NCBI RefSeq assembly: GCF_029227915.1
Contig: NC_079876.1
Coordinates: 39,601,828 to 39,665,827 of the forward strand
DNA: 64,000 bases
Direction: 5' to 3'
From: Hydractinia symbiolongicarpus
Lineage: Eukaryota > Cnidaria > Hydrozoa > Anthoathecata > Hydractiniidae
Position numbers and translations under genes: made by a program. The notes below the pieces were generated by a model. The model saw nothing but the letters and a program-made list of their open reading frames with translations. It was not told the DNA's origin and ran no database searches. Shown here piece by piece: positions 24,561 through 38,542 of this stretch (its first letter is position 1; every line of letters begins with the position of its first letter).

Positions 24561-27402
24561 AAAAATGTTTTCATTTTTGATGAGACGCTGAATAAAAGAA
24601 GTTTAATTGCCGGCAAAGATAAACCCGCGACTTCCTGTAAATCCCGGACTCGGACCGTATAGTCAAAAGTATACAAAGAAAGTACCCAGGGAGTAAACTC
24701 ATTTCCCGAACGATTTTTTAAATTAATTTTTACCACTAAAACGCATGAGACTTGTAGTTTTCAGAAATGTTTTCATTTTTGATGAGAAGCTTAATAAAAG
24801 AGGTTTAATCGCCGGCGAACGGAATCCCGCGATTTTCCGTAAATCCTGGGCTTGGCCCGTATAGTCGAATGTATACAAAGAAAGTACCCAGGAAGTAAGC
24901 TCATTTCCCGAACGATTTTTTAAATTTTTTTTCACCACTAAAACGCATGAGACTTGTAGTTTTCAAAAATGTTTTCATTTTTGATGAGACGGTTAATGAA
25001 AGAGGTTTAATCGCCGGCAAACGAAAACCCGCGATTTCCCGTAAATCCTGGGCTTGGCCCGTATAGTCGAATGTATACAAAGAAAGTACCCTGTGAGTAA
25101 ACTCATTTCCAGAACGATTTTTTAAATCATTTTTTCACCACTAGAACGCATAAGACTTGTAGTTTTCAAATATGTTTTCATTTCTGATGAGACGCTGAAT
25201 AAAAGAAGTTTAATCGCCGGCAAACGAAAACCCGCGATTTCCCGTAAATCCCGGGCTTGGCCCGTATAGTCAAAAGTATACAAAGATAGTACCCAGGGAG
25301 TAAACTCATTTCCCGAACAATTTTTTAATTTATTTTTTCACCACTAAAACGCATGAGACTTGTAGTTTTCAAAAATGTTTTCATTTTTGATGAGACGCTG
25401 AATAAAAGAAGTTTAATCGCCGGTAAACCAAAACCTGCGATTTCCCGTGAATCCCGGACTCGGCCCGTATAGTCAAAAGTATACAAATAAAGTACCCAGG
25501 GAGTAAACTAATTTCCCAAACGAGTTTTTAAATTATTATTTCACCACTAAAGCCCATGAGACTTGTAGTTTTTAAAAATGTTTTCATTTTTGATGAGACG
25601 CTGAATAAAAGAAGTTTAATCGCCGGCAAACGAAAACACGCGATTTCCCGTAAATCCCGGACTCGGCCCGTATAGTCAAAAGTATAAAAAGAAAGTACCC
25701 AGGGAGAAAACTCATTTCCCGAACGATTTTTTAAATTATTTTTTCACCACTAAAACGCATGAGACTTGTAATTTTCAAAAATGTTTTCATTTTTGATGAG
25801 ACGCTGAATAAAAGAAGTTTAATCGCCGGCAAACGAAAACCCGCGATTTCCCGTAAATCCCGGACTCGGCCCGTATAGTCAAAAGTATAAAAAGAAAGTA
25901 CCCAGGGAGAAAACTCATTTCCCGAACGATTTTTTAAATTATTTTTTCACCACTAAAACGCATGAGACTTGTAATTTTCAAAAATGTTTTCATTTTTGAT
26001 GAGACGCTGAATAAAAGAAGTTTAATCGCCGGCAAACGAAAACCTGCGATTTCCCGTAAATCCCGGACTCGGCCCGTATAGTCAAAAGTATACAAAGAAA
26101 GTGCCCGGGGTGTAAACTCATTTCCCGAACGATTTTTTAAATTATTTTTTCACCACTAAAACGCATAAGACTTGTAGTTTTCAAATATGTTTTCATTTCT
26201 GATGAGACGCTGAATGAAAGAAGTTTAATCGCCGGCAAACGAAAACCCGCGATTTCCCGTAAATCCCGGACGCGGCCCGTATAGTCAAAAGTATAAAAAG
26301 AAAGTACCCAGGGAGTAAACTCATTTCCCGAACGATTTTTTAAATTATTTTTTTTACCACTAAAACGCATGAGACTTGTAATTTTCAAAAATGTTTTCAT
26401 TTCTGATGAGACGCTGAATAAAAGAAGTTTAATGGCCGGCAAATTAAAAACCTGCGATTTCCCGTAAATCCCGGACTCGGCCCATATAGTCAAAAGTATA
26501 CAAAGAAAGTACCCGGGGTGTAAACTCATTTCCCGAACGATTTTTTAAATTATTTTTTCACCACTAAAACGAATAAGACTTGTAGTTTTCAAATATGTTT
26601 TCATTTCTGATGAGACTCTGAATAAAAGAAGTTTAATCACCGGAAAACCAAAACCTGCGATTTCCTGTAAATCCGGGACTCGGCCCGTATAGTCAAAAGT
26701 ATACAAAGAAAGTACCCAGGGAGTAAACTAATTTCCCAAACGAGTTTTTAAATTATTATTTCACCACTAAAGCTCATAAGACTTGTAGTTTTCAAATATG
26801 TTTTCATTTCTGATGAGACGCTGAATAAAAGAAGTTTAATCGCCGGCAAACCAAAACCTGCGATTTCCCGTAAATCCCGGACTCGGCCCGTATAGTCAAA
26901 AGTATACAAAGAAAGTACCCGGGGTGTAAACTCATTTCCCGAACGATTTTTTAAATTATTTTTTCACCACTAAAACGAATAAGACTTGTAGTTTTCAAAT
27001 ATGTTTTCATTTCTGATGAGACGCTGAATAAAAGAAGTTTAATCGCCGGCAAACCAAAACCTGCGATTTCCCGTAAATACCGGACTCAGCCCGTATAGTC
27101 AAAAGTATACAAAGAAAGTACCCAGGGAGTAAACTAATTTCCCAAACGAGTTTTTAAATTATTATTTCACCACTAAAGCCCATGAGACTTGTAGTTTTTA
27201 AAAATGTTTTCATTTTTGATGAGACGCTGAATAAAAGAAGTTTAATCGCCGGCAAACGAAAACCCGCGATTTCCCGTAAATCCCGGACTCGGCCCGTATA
27301 GTCAAAAGTATAAAAAGAAAGTACCCAGGGAGTAAACTCATTTCCCGAACGATTTTTTAAATTATTTTTTCACCACTAAAACCCATGAGAGTTGTAGTTT
27401 TT
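24561..27402. repeat. Block E, copy 1 of a 2842-bp 14-monomer duplication
   Basis: This is a direct repeat at exactly 14 x 203 bp. Markers shared at the 2842-bp offset include GAGAAGCTTAATAAAAG, GACGGTTAATG, CACTAGAACG, GGACGCGGCCCG, GGCAAATTAAAAACC and repeated GTATAAAAAG. A single difference was noticed at 25,128 (C) against 27,970 (T). Subtypes with CAAATATG and CATTTCTGATG become frequent here. Confidence 0.9.
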
Positions 27403-30244
27403 AAAAATGTTTTCATTTTTGATGAGACGCTGAATAAAAGAAGTTTAATTGCCGGCAAAGATAAACCCGCGACTTCCTGTAAATCCCGGACTCGGACCGT
27501 ATAGTCAAAAGTATACAAAGAAAGTACCCAGGGAGTAAACTCATTTCCCGAACGATTTTTTAAATTAATTTTTACCACTAAAACGCATGAGACTTGTAGT
27601 TTTCAGAAATGTTTTCATTTTTGATGAGAAGCTTAATAAAAGAGGTTTAATCGCCGGCGAACGGAATCCCGCGATTTTCCGTAAATCCTGGGCTTGGCCC
27701 GTATAGTCGAATGTATACAAAGAAAGTACCCAGGAAGTAAGCTCATTTCCCGAACGATTTTTTAAATTTTTTTTCACCACTAAAACGCATGAGACTTGTA
27801 GTTTTCAAAAATGTTTTCATTTTTGATGAGACGGTTAATGAAAGAGGTTTAATCGCCGGCAAACGAAAACCCGCGATTTCCCGTAAATCCTGGGCTTGGC
27901 CCGTATAGTCGAATGTATACAAAGAAAGTACCCTGTGAGTAAACTCATTTCCAGAACGATTTTTTAAATTATTTTTTCACCACTAGAACGCATAAGACTT
28001 GTAGTTTTCAAATATGTTTTCATTTCTGATGAGACGCTGAATAAAAGAAGTTTAATCGCCGGCAAACGAAAACCCGCGATTTCCCGTAAATCCCGGGCTT
28101 GGCCCGTATAGTCAAAAGTATACAAAGATAGTACCCAGGGAGTAAACTCATTTCCCGAACAATTTTTTAATTTATTTTTTCACCACTAAAACGCATGAGA
28201 CTTGTAGTTTTCAAAAATGTTTTCATTTTTGATGAGACGCTGAATAAAAGAAGTTTAATCGCCGGTAAACCAAAACCTGCGATTTCCCGTGAATCCCGGA
28301 CTCGGCCCGTATAGTCAAAAGTATACAAATAAAGTACCCAGGGAGTAAACTAATTTCCCAAACGAGTTTTTAAATTATTATTTCACCACTAAAGCCCATG
28401 AGACTTGTAGTTTTTAAAAATGTTTTCATTTTTGATGAGACGCTGAATAAAAGAAGTTTAATCGCCGGCAAACGAAAACACGCGATTTCCCGTAAATCCC
28501 GGACTCGGCCCGTATAGTCAAAAGTATAAAAAGAAAGTACCCAGGGAGAAAACTCATTTCCCGAACGATTTTTTAAATTATTTTTTCACCACTAAAACGC
28601 ATGAGACTTGTAATTTTCAAAAATGTTTTCATTTTTGATGAGACGCTGAATAAAAGAAGTTTAATCGCCGGCAAACGAAAACCCGCGATTTCCCGTAAAT
28701 CCCGGACTCGGCCCGTATAGTCAAAAGTATAAAAAGAAAGTACCCAGGGAGAAAACTCATTTCCCGAACGATTTTTTAAATTATTTTTTCACCACTAAAA
28801 CGCATGAGACTTGTAATTTTCAAAAATGTTTTCATTTTTGATGAGACGCTGAATAAAAGAAGTTTAATCGCCGGCAAACGAAAACCTGCGATTTCCCGTA
28901 AATCCCGGACTCGGCCCGTATAGTCAAAAGTATACAAAGAAAGTGCCCGGGGTGTAAACTCATTTCCCGAACGATTTTTTAAATTATTTTTTCACCACTA
29001 AAACGCATAAGACTTGTAGTTTTCAAATATGTTTTCATTTCTGATGAGACGCTGAATGAAAGAAGTTTAATCGCCGGCAAACGAAAACCCGCGATTTCCC
29101 GTAAATCCCGGACGCGGCCCGTATAGTCAAAAGTATAAAAAGAAAGTACCCAGGGAGTAAACTCATTTCCCGAACGATTTTTTAAATTATTTTTTTTACC
29201 ACTAAAACGCATGAGACTTGTAATTTTCAAAAATGTTTTCATTTCTGATGAGACGCTGAATAAAAGAAGTTTAATGGCCGGCAAATTAAAAACCTGCGAT
29301 TTCCCGTAAATCCCGGACTCGGCCCATATAGTCAAAAGTATACAAAGAAAGTACCCGGGGTGTAAACTCATTTCCCGAACGATTTTTTAAATTATTTTTT
29401 CACCACTAAAACGAATAAGACTTGTAGTTTTCAAATATGTTTTCATTTCTGATGAGACTCTGAATAAAAGAAGTTTAATCACCGGAAAACCAAAACCTGC
29501 GATTTCCTGTAAATCCGGGACTCGGCCCGTATAGTCAAAAGTATACAAAGAAAGTACCCAGGGAGTAAACTAATTTCCCAAACGAGTTTTTAAATTATTA
29601 TTTCACCACTAAAGCTCATAAGACTTGTAGTTTTCAAATATGTTTTCATTTCTGATGAGACGCTGAATAAAAGAAGTTTAATCGCCGGCAAACCAAAACC
29701 TGCGATTTCCCGTAAATCCCGGACTCGGCCCGTATAGTCAAAAGTATACAAAGAAAGTACCCGGGGTGTAAACTCATTTCCCGAACGATTTTTTAAATTA
29801 TTTTTTCACCACTAAAACGAATAAGACTTGTAGTTTTCAAATATGTTTTCATTTCTGATGAGACGCTGAATAAAAGAAGTTTAATCGCCGGCAAACCAAA
29901 ACCTGCGATTTCCCGTAAATACCGGACTCAGCCCGTATAGTCAAAAGTATACAAAGAAAGTACCCAGGGAGTAAACTAATTTCCCAAACGAGTTTTTAAA
30001 TTATTATTTCACCACTAAAGCCCATGAGACTTGTAGTTTTTAAAAATGTTTTCATTTTTGATGAGACGCTGAATAAAAGAAGTTTAATCGCCGGCAAACG
30101 AAAACCCGCGATTTCCCGTAAATCCCGGACTCGGCCCGTATAGTCAAAAGTATAAAAAGAAAGTACCCAGGGAGTAAACTCATTTCCCGAACGATTTTTT
30201 AAATTATTTTTTCACCACTAAAGCCCATGAGACTTGTAGTTTTT
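27403..30244. repeat. Block E, copy 2 of the 2842-bp duplication
   Basis: The left junction lies in a hybrid monomer: its front (CCCATGAGAGTTGTAG with TTTTTAAAAATG) is P-like, whereas the corresponding front in copy 1 is K-like with TTGTAATTTTC. The match continues to about 30,258, after which GTGATGAGACG marks a different monomer. The copies are nearly identical. Confidence 0.88.
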
Positions 30245-33058
30245 AAAAATGTTTTCATTTGTGATGAGACGCTGAATAAAAGAAGTTTAATCGCCGGCAA
30301 ACGAAAACCCGCGATTTCCCGTAAATCCCGGACTCGGCCCGTATAGTCAAAAGTATAAAAAGAAAGTACCCAGGGAGTGAACTCATTTCCCGAACGATTT
30401 TTTAAATTATTTTTTCACCACTAAAACGCATGAGACTTGTAATTTTCAAAAATGTTTTCATTTTTGATGAGACGCTGAATAAAAGAAGTTTAATCGCCGG
30501 CAAACGAAAACCTGCGATTTCCCGTAAATCCCGGACTCGGCCCGTATAGTCAAAAGTATACAAAGAAAGTACCCGGGGTGTAAACTCATTTCCCGAACGA
30601 TTTTTTAAATTATTATTTCACCACTAAACCCCATGAGACTTGTAGTTTTTAAAATTGTTTTCATTTTTGATGAGACGCTTAATGAAAGAAATTTAATTGC
30701 CGGCAAAGGAAAACCCGCGATTTCCCGTAAATCCCGGACTCGGCCCGTATAGTCAAAAGTATACAAAGAAAGTACCCAGGGTGTAAACTCATTTCCTGAA
30801 CGATTTTTTAAATTATTATTTCACCACTAAAGCCCATGAGACTTGTAGTATTTAAAAATATTTTCATTTTTGATGAGACGCTGAATAAAAAAAGTTTAAT
30901 CGCCGGCCAACGAAATCCCGCGACTTCCCGTAAATCCCGGACTCGGCCCGTATAGTCAAAAGTATAAAAAGAAAGTACCCAGGGAGTAAACTCATTTCCC
31001 GAACGATTTTTTAAATTATTTTTTCACCACTAAAACGCATGAGACTTGTAATTTTCAAAAATGTTTTCATTATTGATGAGACGCTGAATAAAAGAAGTTT
31101 AATTGCCGGCAAAAGAAAACCCGCGACTTCCCGTAAATCCTGGACTCGGCCCGTATAGTCAAAAGTATACAAAGAAAGTACCCAGGGAGTAAACTCATTT
31201 CCCGAACGATTTTTTAAATTAATTTTTGCCACTAAAACGCATGAGACTTGTAGTTTTCAGAAATGTTTTCATTTTTGATGAGACGCTTAATGAAAGTGGT
31301 TTAATCGCCGGCAAACGAAAACCGCGATTTCCCGTAAATCCCGGGCTTGGCCCGTATAGTCGAATGTATACAAAAAAAGTACCCTGTGAGTAAACTCATT
31401 TCCGAAACGAGTTTTTAAATTATCTTTTCACCACTAAAACGCATGAGACTTGCAGTTTTCAAAAATGTTTTCATTTTTGATGAGACGCTAAATAAAAGAG
31501 GTTTAATCGCCGGCAAACGGAATCCCGCGATTTCCCGTAAATCCTGGACTTGGCCCGTATAGTTGAATGTATACAAAGAAAGTACCCAGGAAGTAAGCTC
31601 ATTTCCCGAACGATTTTTTAATTTTTTTTTTCACCACTAAAACGCATGAGACTTGTAGTTTTCAAAAATGTTTTCATTTTTGATGAGACGCTTAATGAAA
31701 GTGGTTTAATCGCCGGCAAACGAAAACCGCGATTTCCCGTAAATCCCGGGCTTGGCCCGTATAGTCGAATTTATACAAAGAAAGTACCCTGTGAGTAAAC
31801 TCATTTCCGAACCGAGTTTTTAAATTATCTTTTCACCACTAAAACGCATGAGACTTGCAGTTTTCAAAAATGTTTTCATTTTTGATGAGACGCTTAATAA
31901 AAGAGGTTTAATCGCCGGCAAACGGAATCCCGCGATTTCCCGTAAATCCTGGACTTGGCCCGTATAGTTGAATGTATACAAAGAAAGTACCCAGGAAGTA
32001 AGCTCATTTCCCGAACGATTTTTTAATTTTTTTTTTCACCACTAAAACGCATGAGACTTGTAGTTTTCAAAAATGTTTTCATTTTTGATGAGACGCTTAA
32101 TGAAAGAGGTTTAATCGCCGGCAAACGAAAACCCGCGATTTCCCGTAAATCCCGGGCTTGGCCCGTATAGTCGAATGTATACAAAGAAAGTACCCAGGGA
32201 GTAAACTAATTTCCCAAACCATTTTTTAAATTATTATTTCACCACTAAAGCCCATGAGACTTGTAGTTTTTAAAAAATGTTTTCATTTTTGATAAGACGC
32301 TGAATAAAAGAAGTTTAATCGCCGGCAAACGAAAACCCGCGATTTCCCGTAAATCCCGGACTCGGCCCGTATAGTCAAAAGTATACAAAGAAACTACCCA
32401 AAGGAGTAAACTCATTTCCCGAACGATTCTTTAAATTATTTTTTCACCACTAAAACGCATGAGACTTGTAGTTTTCAGAAATCTTTTCATTTTTGATGAG
32501 ACCCTTAATGAAAGTGGTTTAATTGCCGGCAAACGAAGACCTGCGATTTCCCGTAAATCCCGGACTCAGCCCGTATAGTCAAAAGTATGCAAAGAAAGTA
32601 CCCAGGGTGTAAACTCATTTCCTGAACGATTTTTTAAATTATTATTTCACCACTAAAGCCCATGAGACTTGTAGTATTTAAAAATATTTTCATTTTTGAT
32701 GAGACGCTGAATAAAAGAAGTTTAATCGCCGGCAAACGAAATCCCGCGACTTCCCGTAAATCCCGGACTCGGCCCGTATAGTCAAAAGTATACAAAGAAA
32801 GTACCCAGGGAGTAAACTCATTTCCCGAACGATTTTTTAAATTATTTTTTCACCACTAAAACGCATGAGACTTGTAATTTTCAAAAATGTTTTCATTATT
32901 GATGAGACGCTGAATAAAAGAAGTTTAATTGCCGGCAAAGGAAAACCCGCGACTTCCCGTAAATCCTGGACTCGGCCCGTATAGTCAAAAGTATACAAAG
33001 AAAGTACCCAGGGAGTAAACTCATTTCCCGAACGATTTTTTAAATTAATTTTTGCCAC
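30245..33058. repeat. Block F, mosaic with a 519-bp repeat at 1826-bp spacing
   Basis: Sequence from about 30,768 to 31,286 recurs at about 32,594 to 33,112, marked by TCCTGAACG, TAGTATTTAAAAATATTTTC, CATTATTGATGAG and TTTTTGCCACTAAAACG. Between the two lies a two-monomer repeat (407 bp), with GAAAGTGG and AAAACCGCG near 31,290 and 31,697, and GTTGAATGTATAC near 31,562 and 31,967. The block joins the diverse left half of the array to the more homogeneous right half. Confidence 0.78.
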
Positions 33059-36000
33059 TAAAACGCATGAGACTTGTAGTTTTCAGAAATGTTTTCATTT
33101 TTGATGAGACGCTGAATAGAAGAAGTTTAATCGCCGGCAAACAAAAACCTGCGATTTCCCGTAAATCCCGGACTTGGCCCGCATAGTCAAAAGTATACAA
33201 AGAAAGTACCCAGGGAGTAAACTCATTTCCCAAACAATTTTTTAAATTATTATTTCACCACTAAAGCCCATGAGACTTGTAGTTTTTAAAAATGTTTTCA
33301 TTTTTGATGAGACGCTGAATAAAAGAAGTGTAATCGCCGGCAAACGAAAACCTGCCATTTCCCGTAAATCCCGGTCTCGGCCCGTATAGTCAAAAGTATA
33401 CAAGGAAAGTACCCAGTGAGTAAACTCATTTCCCTAACGAATTTTTAAATTATTTTTTCACCACTAAAACGCATGAGACTTGTAGTTTTCAAAAATGTTT
33501 TCATTTGTGATGAGACGCTGAATAAAAGAAGTTTAATCGCCGGCAAACGAAAACCTGCGATTTCCCGTAAATCCCGGACTCGGCCCGGATAGTCAAAAGT
33601 ATACAAAGAAAGTACCCACGGTGTAAACTCATTTCCCGAACGATTTTTTAAATTATTTTTTCACCACTAAAACGCATGAGACTTGTAGTTTTCAAAAATG
33701 TTTTCATTTTTGATGAGACGCTGAATAAAAGAAGTTTAATCGCCGGCAAACGAAAACCTGCGATTTCCCGTGAATCCCGGACTTGGCCGGTATAGTCAAA
33801 AGTATACAAAGAAAGTACCCAGGGAGTAAACTCATTTCCCAAACGATTTTTTAAATTATTATTTCACCACTAAAGCCCATGAGACTTGTAGTTTTTAAAA
33901 ATGTTTTCAATTTTGATGAGACGCTGAACAAAAGAAGTTTAATCGCCGGCAAACGAAAACCCTCGATTTCCCGTAAATCCCGGTCTCGGCCCGTATAGTC
34001 AAAAGTATACAAGGAAAGTACCCAGTGAGTAAACTCATTTCCCTAACGAATTTTTAAATTATTTTTTCACCACTAAAACGCATGAGACTTGTAGTTTTCA
34101 AAAATGTTTTCATTTTTGATGAGACGCTGAATAAAAGAAGTTCAATCGCCGGCAAACGAAAACCTGCGATTTCCCGTAAATCCCGGACTCGGCCCGTATA
34201 GTCAAAAGTATACAAAGAAAGTACCCACGGTGTAAACTCATTTCCCGAACGATTTTTTAATTTATTTTTTCACCACTAAAACGCATGAGACTTGTAGTTT
34301 TCAAAAATGTTTTCATTTTTGATGAGACGCTGAATAAAAGAAGTTTAATCGCCGGCAAACGAAAACCTGCGATTTTCCGTAAATCCCGGACTTGGCCCGT
34401 ATAGTCAAAAGTATACAAAGAAAGTACCCAGGGAGTAAACTCATTTCCCAAACGATTTTTTAAATTATTATTTCACCACTAAAGCCCATGAGACTTGTAG
34501 TTTTTAAAAATGTTTTCATTTTTGATGAGACGCTGAATAAAAGAAGTTTAATCGCCGGCAAACGGAATCCCGCGATTTCCCGTAAATCCTGGACTTGGCC
34601 CGTATAGTTGAATGTATACAAAGAAAGTACCCAGGAAGTAAGCTCATTTCCCGAACGATTTTTTAATTTTTTTTTTCACCACTAAAACGCATGAGACTTT
34701 TAGTTTTCAAAAATGTTTTCATTTGTGATGAGACGCTGAATAAAAGAAGTTTAATCGCCGGCAAACGAAAACCTGCGATTTCCCGTGAATCCCGGACTTG
34801 GCCGGTATAGTCAAAAGTATACAAAGAAAGTACCCAGGGAGTAAACTCATTTCCAAAACGATTTTTTAAATTATTATTTCACCACTAAAGCCCATGAGAC
34901 TTATAGTTTTTAAAAATGTTTTCAATTTTGATGAGACGCTGAACAAAAGCAGTTTAATCGCCGGCAAACGAAAACCCGCGATTTCCCGTAAATCCCCGTC
35001 TCGGCCCGTATAGTCAAAAGTATACAAGGAAAGTACCCAGTGAGTAAACTCATTTCCCTAACGAATTTTTAAATTATATTTTCACCACTAAAACGCATGA
35101 GACTTGTAGTTTTCAAAAATGTTTTCATTTGTGATGAGACGCTGAATAAAAGAAGTTTAATCGCCGGCAAACGAAAACCTGCGATTTCCCGTAAATCCCG
35201 GACTCGGCCCGGATAGTCAAAAGTATACAAAGAAAGTACCCACGGTGTAAACACATTTCCCGAACGATTTTTTAAATTATTTTTTCACCACTAAAACGCA
35301 TGAGACTTGTAGTTTTCAAAAATGTTTTCATTTTTGATGAGACGCTGAATAAAAGAAGTTTAATCGCCGGCAAACGAAAACCTGCGATTTCCCGTGAATC
35401 CCGGACTTGGCCGGTATAGTCAAAAGTATACAAAGAAAGTACCCAGGGAGTAAACTCATTTCCCAAACGATTTTTTAAATTATTATTTCACCACTAAAGC
35501 CCATGAGACTTGTAGTTTTTAAAAATGTTTTCAATTTTGATGAGACGCTGAACAAAAGAAGTTTAATCGCCGGCAAACGAAAACCTGCGATTTCCCGTGA
35601 ATCCCGGACTTGGCCGGTATAGTCAAAAGTATACAAAGAAAGTACCCAGGGAGTAAACTCATTTCCCAAACGATTTTTTAAATTATTATTTCACCACCAA
35701 AGCCCATGAGACTTGTAGTTTTTAAAAATGTTTTCAATTTTGATGAGACGCTGAACAAAAGAAGTTTAATCGCCGGCAAACGAAAACCCGCGATTTCCCG
35801 TAAATCCCGGTCTCGGCCCGTATAGTCAAAAGTATACAAGGAAAGTACCCAGTGAGTAAACTCATTTCCCTAACAAATTTTTAAATTATTTTTTCACCAC
35901 TAAAACGCATGAGACTTGTAGTTTTCAAAAATGTTTTCATTTTTGATGAGACGCTGAATAAAAGAAGTTCAATCGCCGGCAAACGAAAACCTGCGATTTC

Positions 36001-37120
36001 CCGTAAATCCCGGACTCGGCCCGTATAGTCAAAAGTATACAAAGAAAGTACCCACGGTGTAAACTCATTTCCCGAACGATTTTTTAATTTATTTTTTCAC
36101 CACTAAAACGCATGAGACTTGTAGTTTTCAAAAATGTTTTCATTTTTGATGAGACGCTGAATAGAAGAAGTTTAATCGCCGGCAAACGAAAACCTGCGAT
36201 TTCCCGTAAATCCCGGACTTGGCCCGTATAGTCAAAAGTATACAAAGAAAGTACCCAGGGAGTAAACTCATTTCCCAAACAATTTTTTAAATTATTATTT
36301 CACCACTAAAGCCCATGAGACTTGTAGTTTTTAAAAATGTTTTCATTTTTGATGAGACGCTGAATAAAAGAAGTTTAATCGCCGGCAAACGAAAACCTGC
36401 CATTTCCCGTAAATCCCGGACTCGGCCCGAATAGTCAAAAGTATACAAAGAAAGTACCCACGGTGTAAACTCATTTCTCGAACGATTTTTTAAATTATTT
36501 TCTCACCACTAAAACGCATGAGACTTGTAGTTTTCAAAAATGTTTTCATTTTTGATGAGACGCTGAATAAAAGAAGTTTAATCGCGGGCAAACGAAAACC
36601 TGCGATTTTCCGTAAATCCCGGACTCGGCCCGTATAGTCAAAAGTATACAAAGAAAGTACCCACGGTGTAAACTCATTTCTCGAACGATTTTTTAAATTA
36701 TTTTTTCACCACTAAAACGCATGAGACTTGTAGTTTTCAAAAATGTTTTCATTTTTGATGAGACGCTGAATAAAAGAAGTTTAATCGCCGGCAAACGGAA
36801 TGCCGCGATTTCCCGTAAATCCTGGACTTGGCCCGTATAGTTGAATGTATACAAAGAAAGTACCCAGGAAGTAAGCTCATTTCCCGAACGATTTTTTAAA
36901 TTATTTTTTCACCACTAAAACGCATGAGACTTGTAGTTTTCAAAAATGTTTTCATTTTTGATGAGACGCTGAATAAAAGAAGTTTAATCGCCGGCAAACG
37001 GAATCCCGCGATTTCCGTAAATCCTGGACTTGGCCCGTATAGTTGAATGTATACAAAGAAAGTACCCAGGAAGTAAGCTCATTTCCCGAACGATTTTTTA
37101 ATTTTTTTTTTCACCACTAA
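33059..37120. repeat. Block G1, alternating K and P monomers with 3-monomer units
   Basis: Right of about 33,059 the array becomes more uniform. K monomers with CCTGCG alternate irregularly with P monomers. K monomers with CGTGAATCCC and ACTTGGCCGG lie at about 33,648, 35,272 and (hybrid) 35,475, and recur far downstream. The variants TCAATTTTGATG with CTGAACAAAAG, AATAGAAGAAG, and GTTGAATGTATAC (34,607, 36,840, 37,042) define subtypes. The monomer at 35,475-35,669 has the TCAATTTTG front of one subtype and the CGTGAATCCC rear of another. Confidence 0.8.
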
Positions 37121-38542
37121 AACGCATGAGACTTGTAGTTTTCAAAAATGTTTTCATTTTTGATGAGACGCTTAATGAAAGAGGTTTAATCGCCGGCAAA
37201 CGAAAACCCGCGATTTCCCGTAAATCCCGGGCTTGGCCCGTATAGTCGAATGTATACAAAGAAAGTACCCAGTAAGTAAACTCATTTCCAGAACGATTTT
37301 TTAAATTATTTTTTCACCACTAAAACGCATAAGACTTGTAGTTTTCAGATATGTTTTCATTTCTGATGAGACGCTGAATAAAAGAAGTTTAATCGCCGGC
37401 AGACGAAAACCCGCGATTTCCCGTAAATCCCGGGCTTGGCCCGTATAGTCAAAAGTATACAAAGATAGTACCCAGGGAGTAAACTCAATTCCCGAACGAT
37501 TTTTTATTTTATTTTTTCACCACTAAAACGCATGAGACTTGTAGTTTTCAAAAATGTTTTCATTTTTGATGAGACGCTGAATAAAAGAAGTTTAATCGCC
37601 GGCAAACCAAAACCTGCGATTTCCCGTAAATCCCGGACTCGGCCCGTATAGTCGAAAGTATACAAAGAAAGTACCCAGGGAGTAAACTAATTTCCCAAAC
37701 CATTTTTTAAATTATTATTTCACCACTAAAGCCCATGAGACTTGTAGTTTTTAAAAATGTTTTCATTTTTGATAAGACGCTGAATAAAAGAAGTTTAATC
37801 GCCGGCAAACGAAAACCCGCGATTTCCCGTAAATCCCTGACTCGGCCCGTATAGTCAAAAGTATACAAAGAAAGTACCCAGGGAGTAAACTCATTTCCCG
37901 AACGATTCTTTAAATTATTTTTTCACCACTAAAACGCATGAGACTTGTAGTTTTCAGAAATCTTTTCATTTTTGATGAGGCCCTTAATGAAAGTGGTTTA
38001 ATTGCCGGCAAACGAAGACCTGCGATTTCCCGTAAATCCCGGACTCAGCCCGTATAGTCAAAAGTATGCAAAGAAAGTACCCTGGGTGTAAACCCATTTC
38101 CCGAACGATTTTTTAAATTATTTTTTCACCACTAAAACGCATGAGACTTGTAGTTTTCAAAAATGTTTTCATTTTTGATGAGACGCTGAATAAAAGAAGT
38201 TTAATCGCCGGCAAACGAAAACCTGCAATTTCCCGTAAATCCCGGACTCGGCCTGGATAGTCAAAAGTATACAAAAGAAAGTACCCAGGGAGTAAACTCA
38301 TTTCCCAAACGATTTTTTAAATTATTATTTCACCACTAAAGCCCATGAGACTTGTAGTTTTTAAAAATGTTTTCAATTTTGATGAGACGCTATACAAAAG
38401 AAGTTTAATCGCCGGCAAACGAAAACCCGCGATTTCCCGTAAATCCCGGTCTCGGCCCGTATAGTCAAAAGTATACAAGGAAAGTACCCAGTGAGTAAAC
38501 TCATTTCCCTAACGAATATTTACATTATTTTTTCACCACTAA
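37121..38542. repeat. 7-monomer HOR (1422 bp), copy 1
   Basis: The seven subtypes in order are: CGCTTAATGAAAGAGG; a GCATAAGAC monomer with CATTTCTGATG; a K monomer with AAACCAAAACC; a P monomer with GATAAGACG; TCAGAAATCTTTTC; a 204-bp monomer with CCTGCAATTTC, CGGCCTGGATAG and ACAAAAGAAAG; and a P monomer with TCAATTTTG and GCTATACAAAAG. Private changes include CAGATATG at 37,346 (CAAATATG in the next copy) and CTCAATTCCCG near 37,485. Confidence 0.87.
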
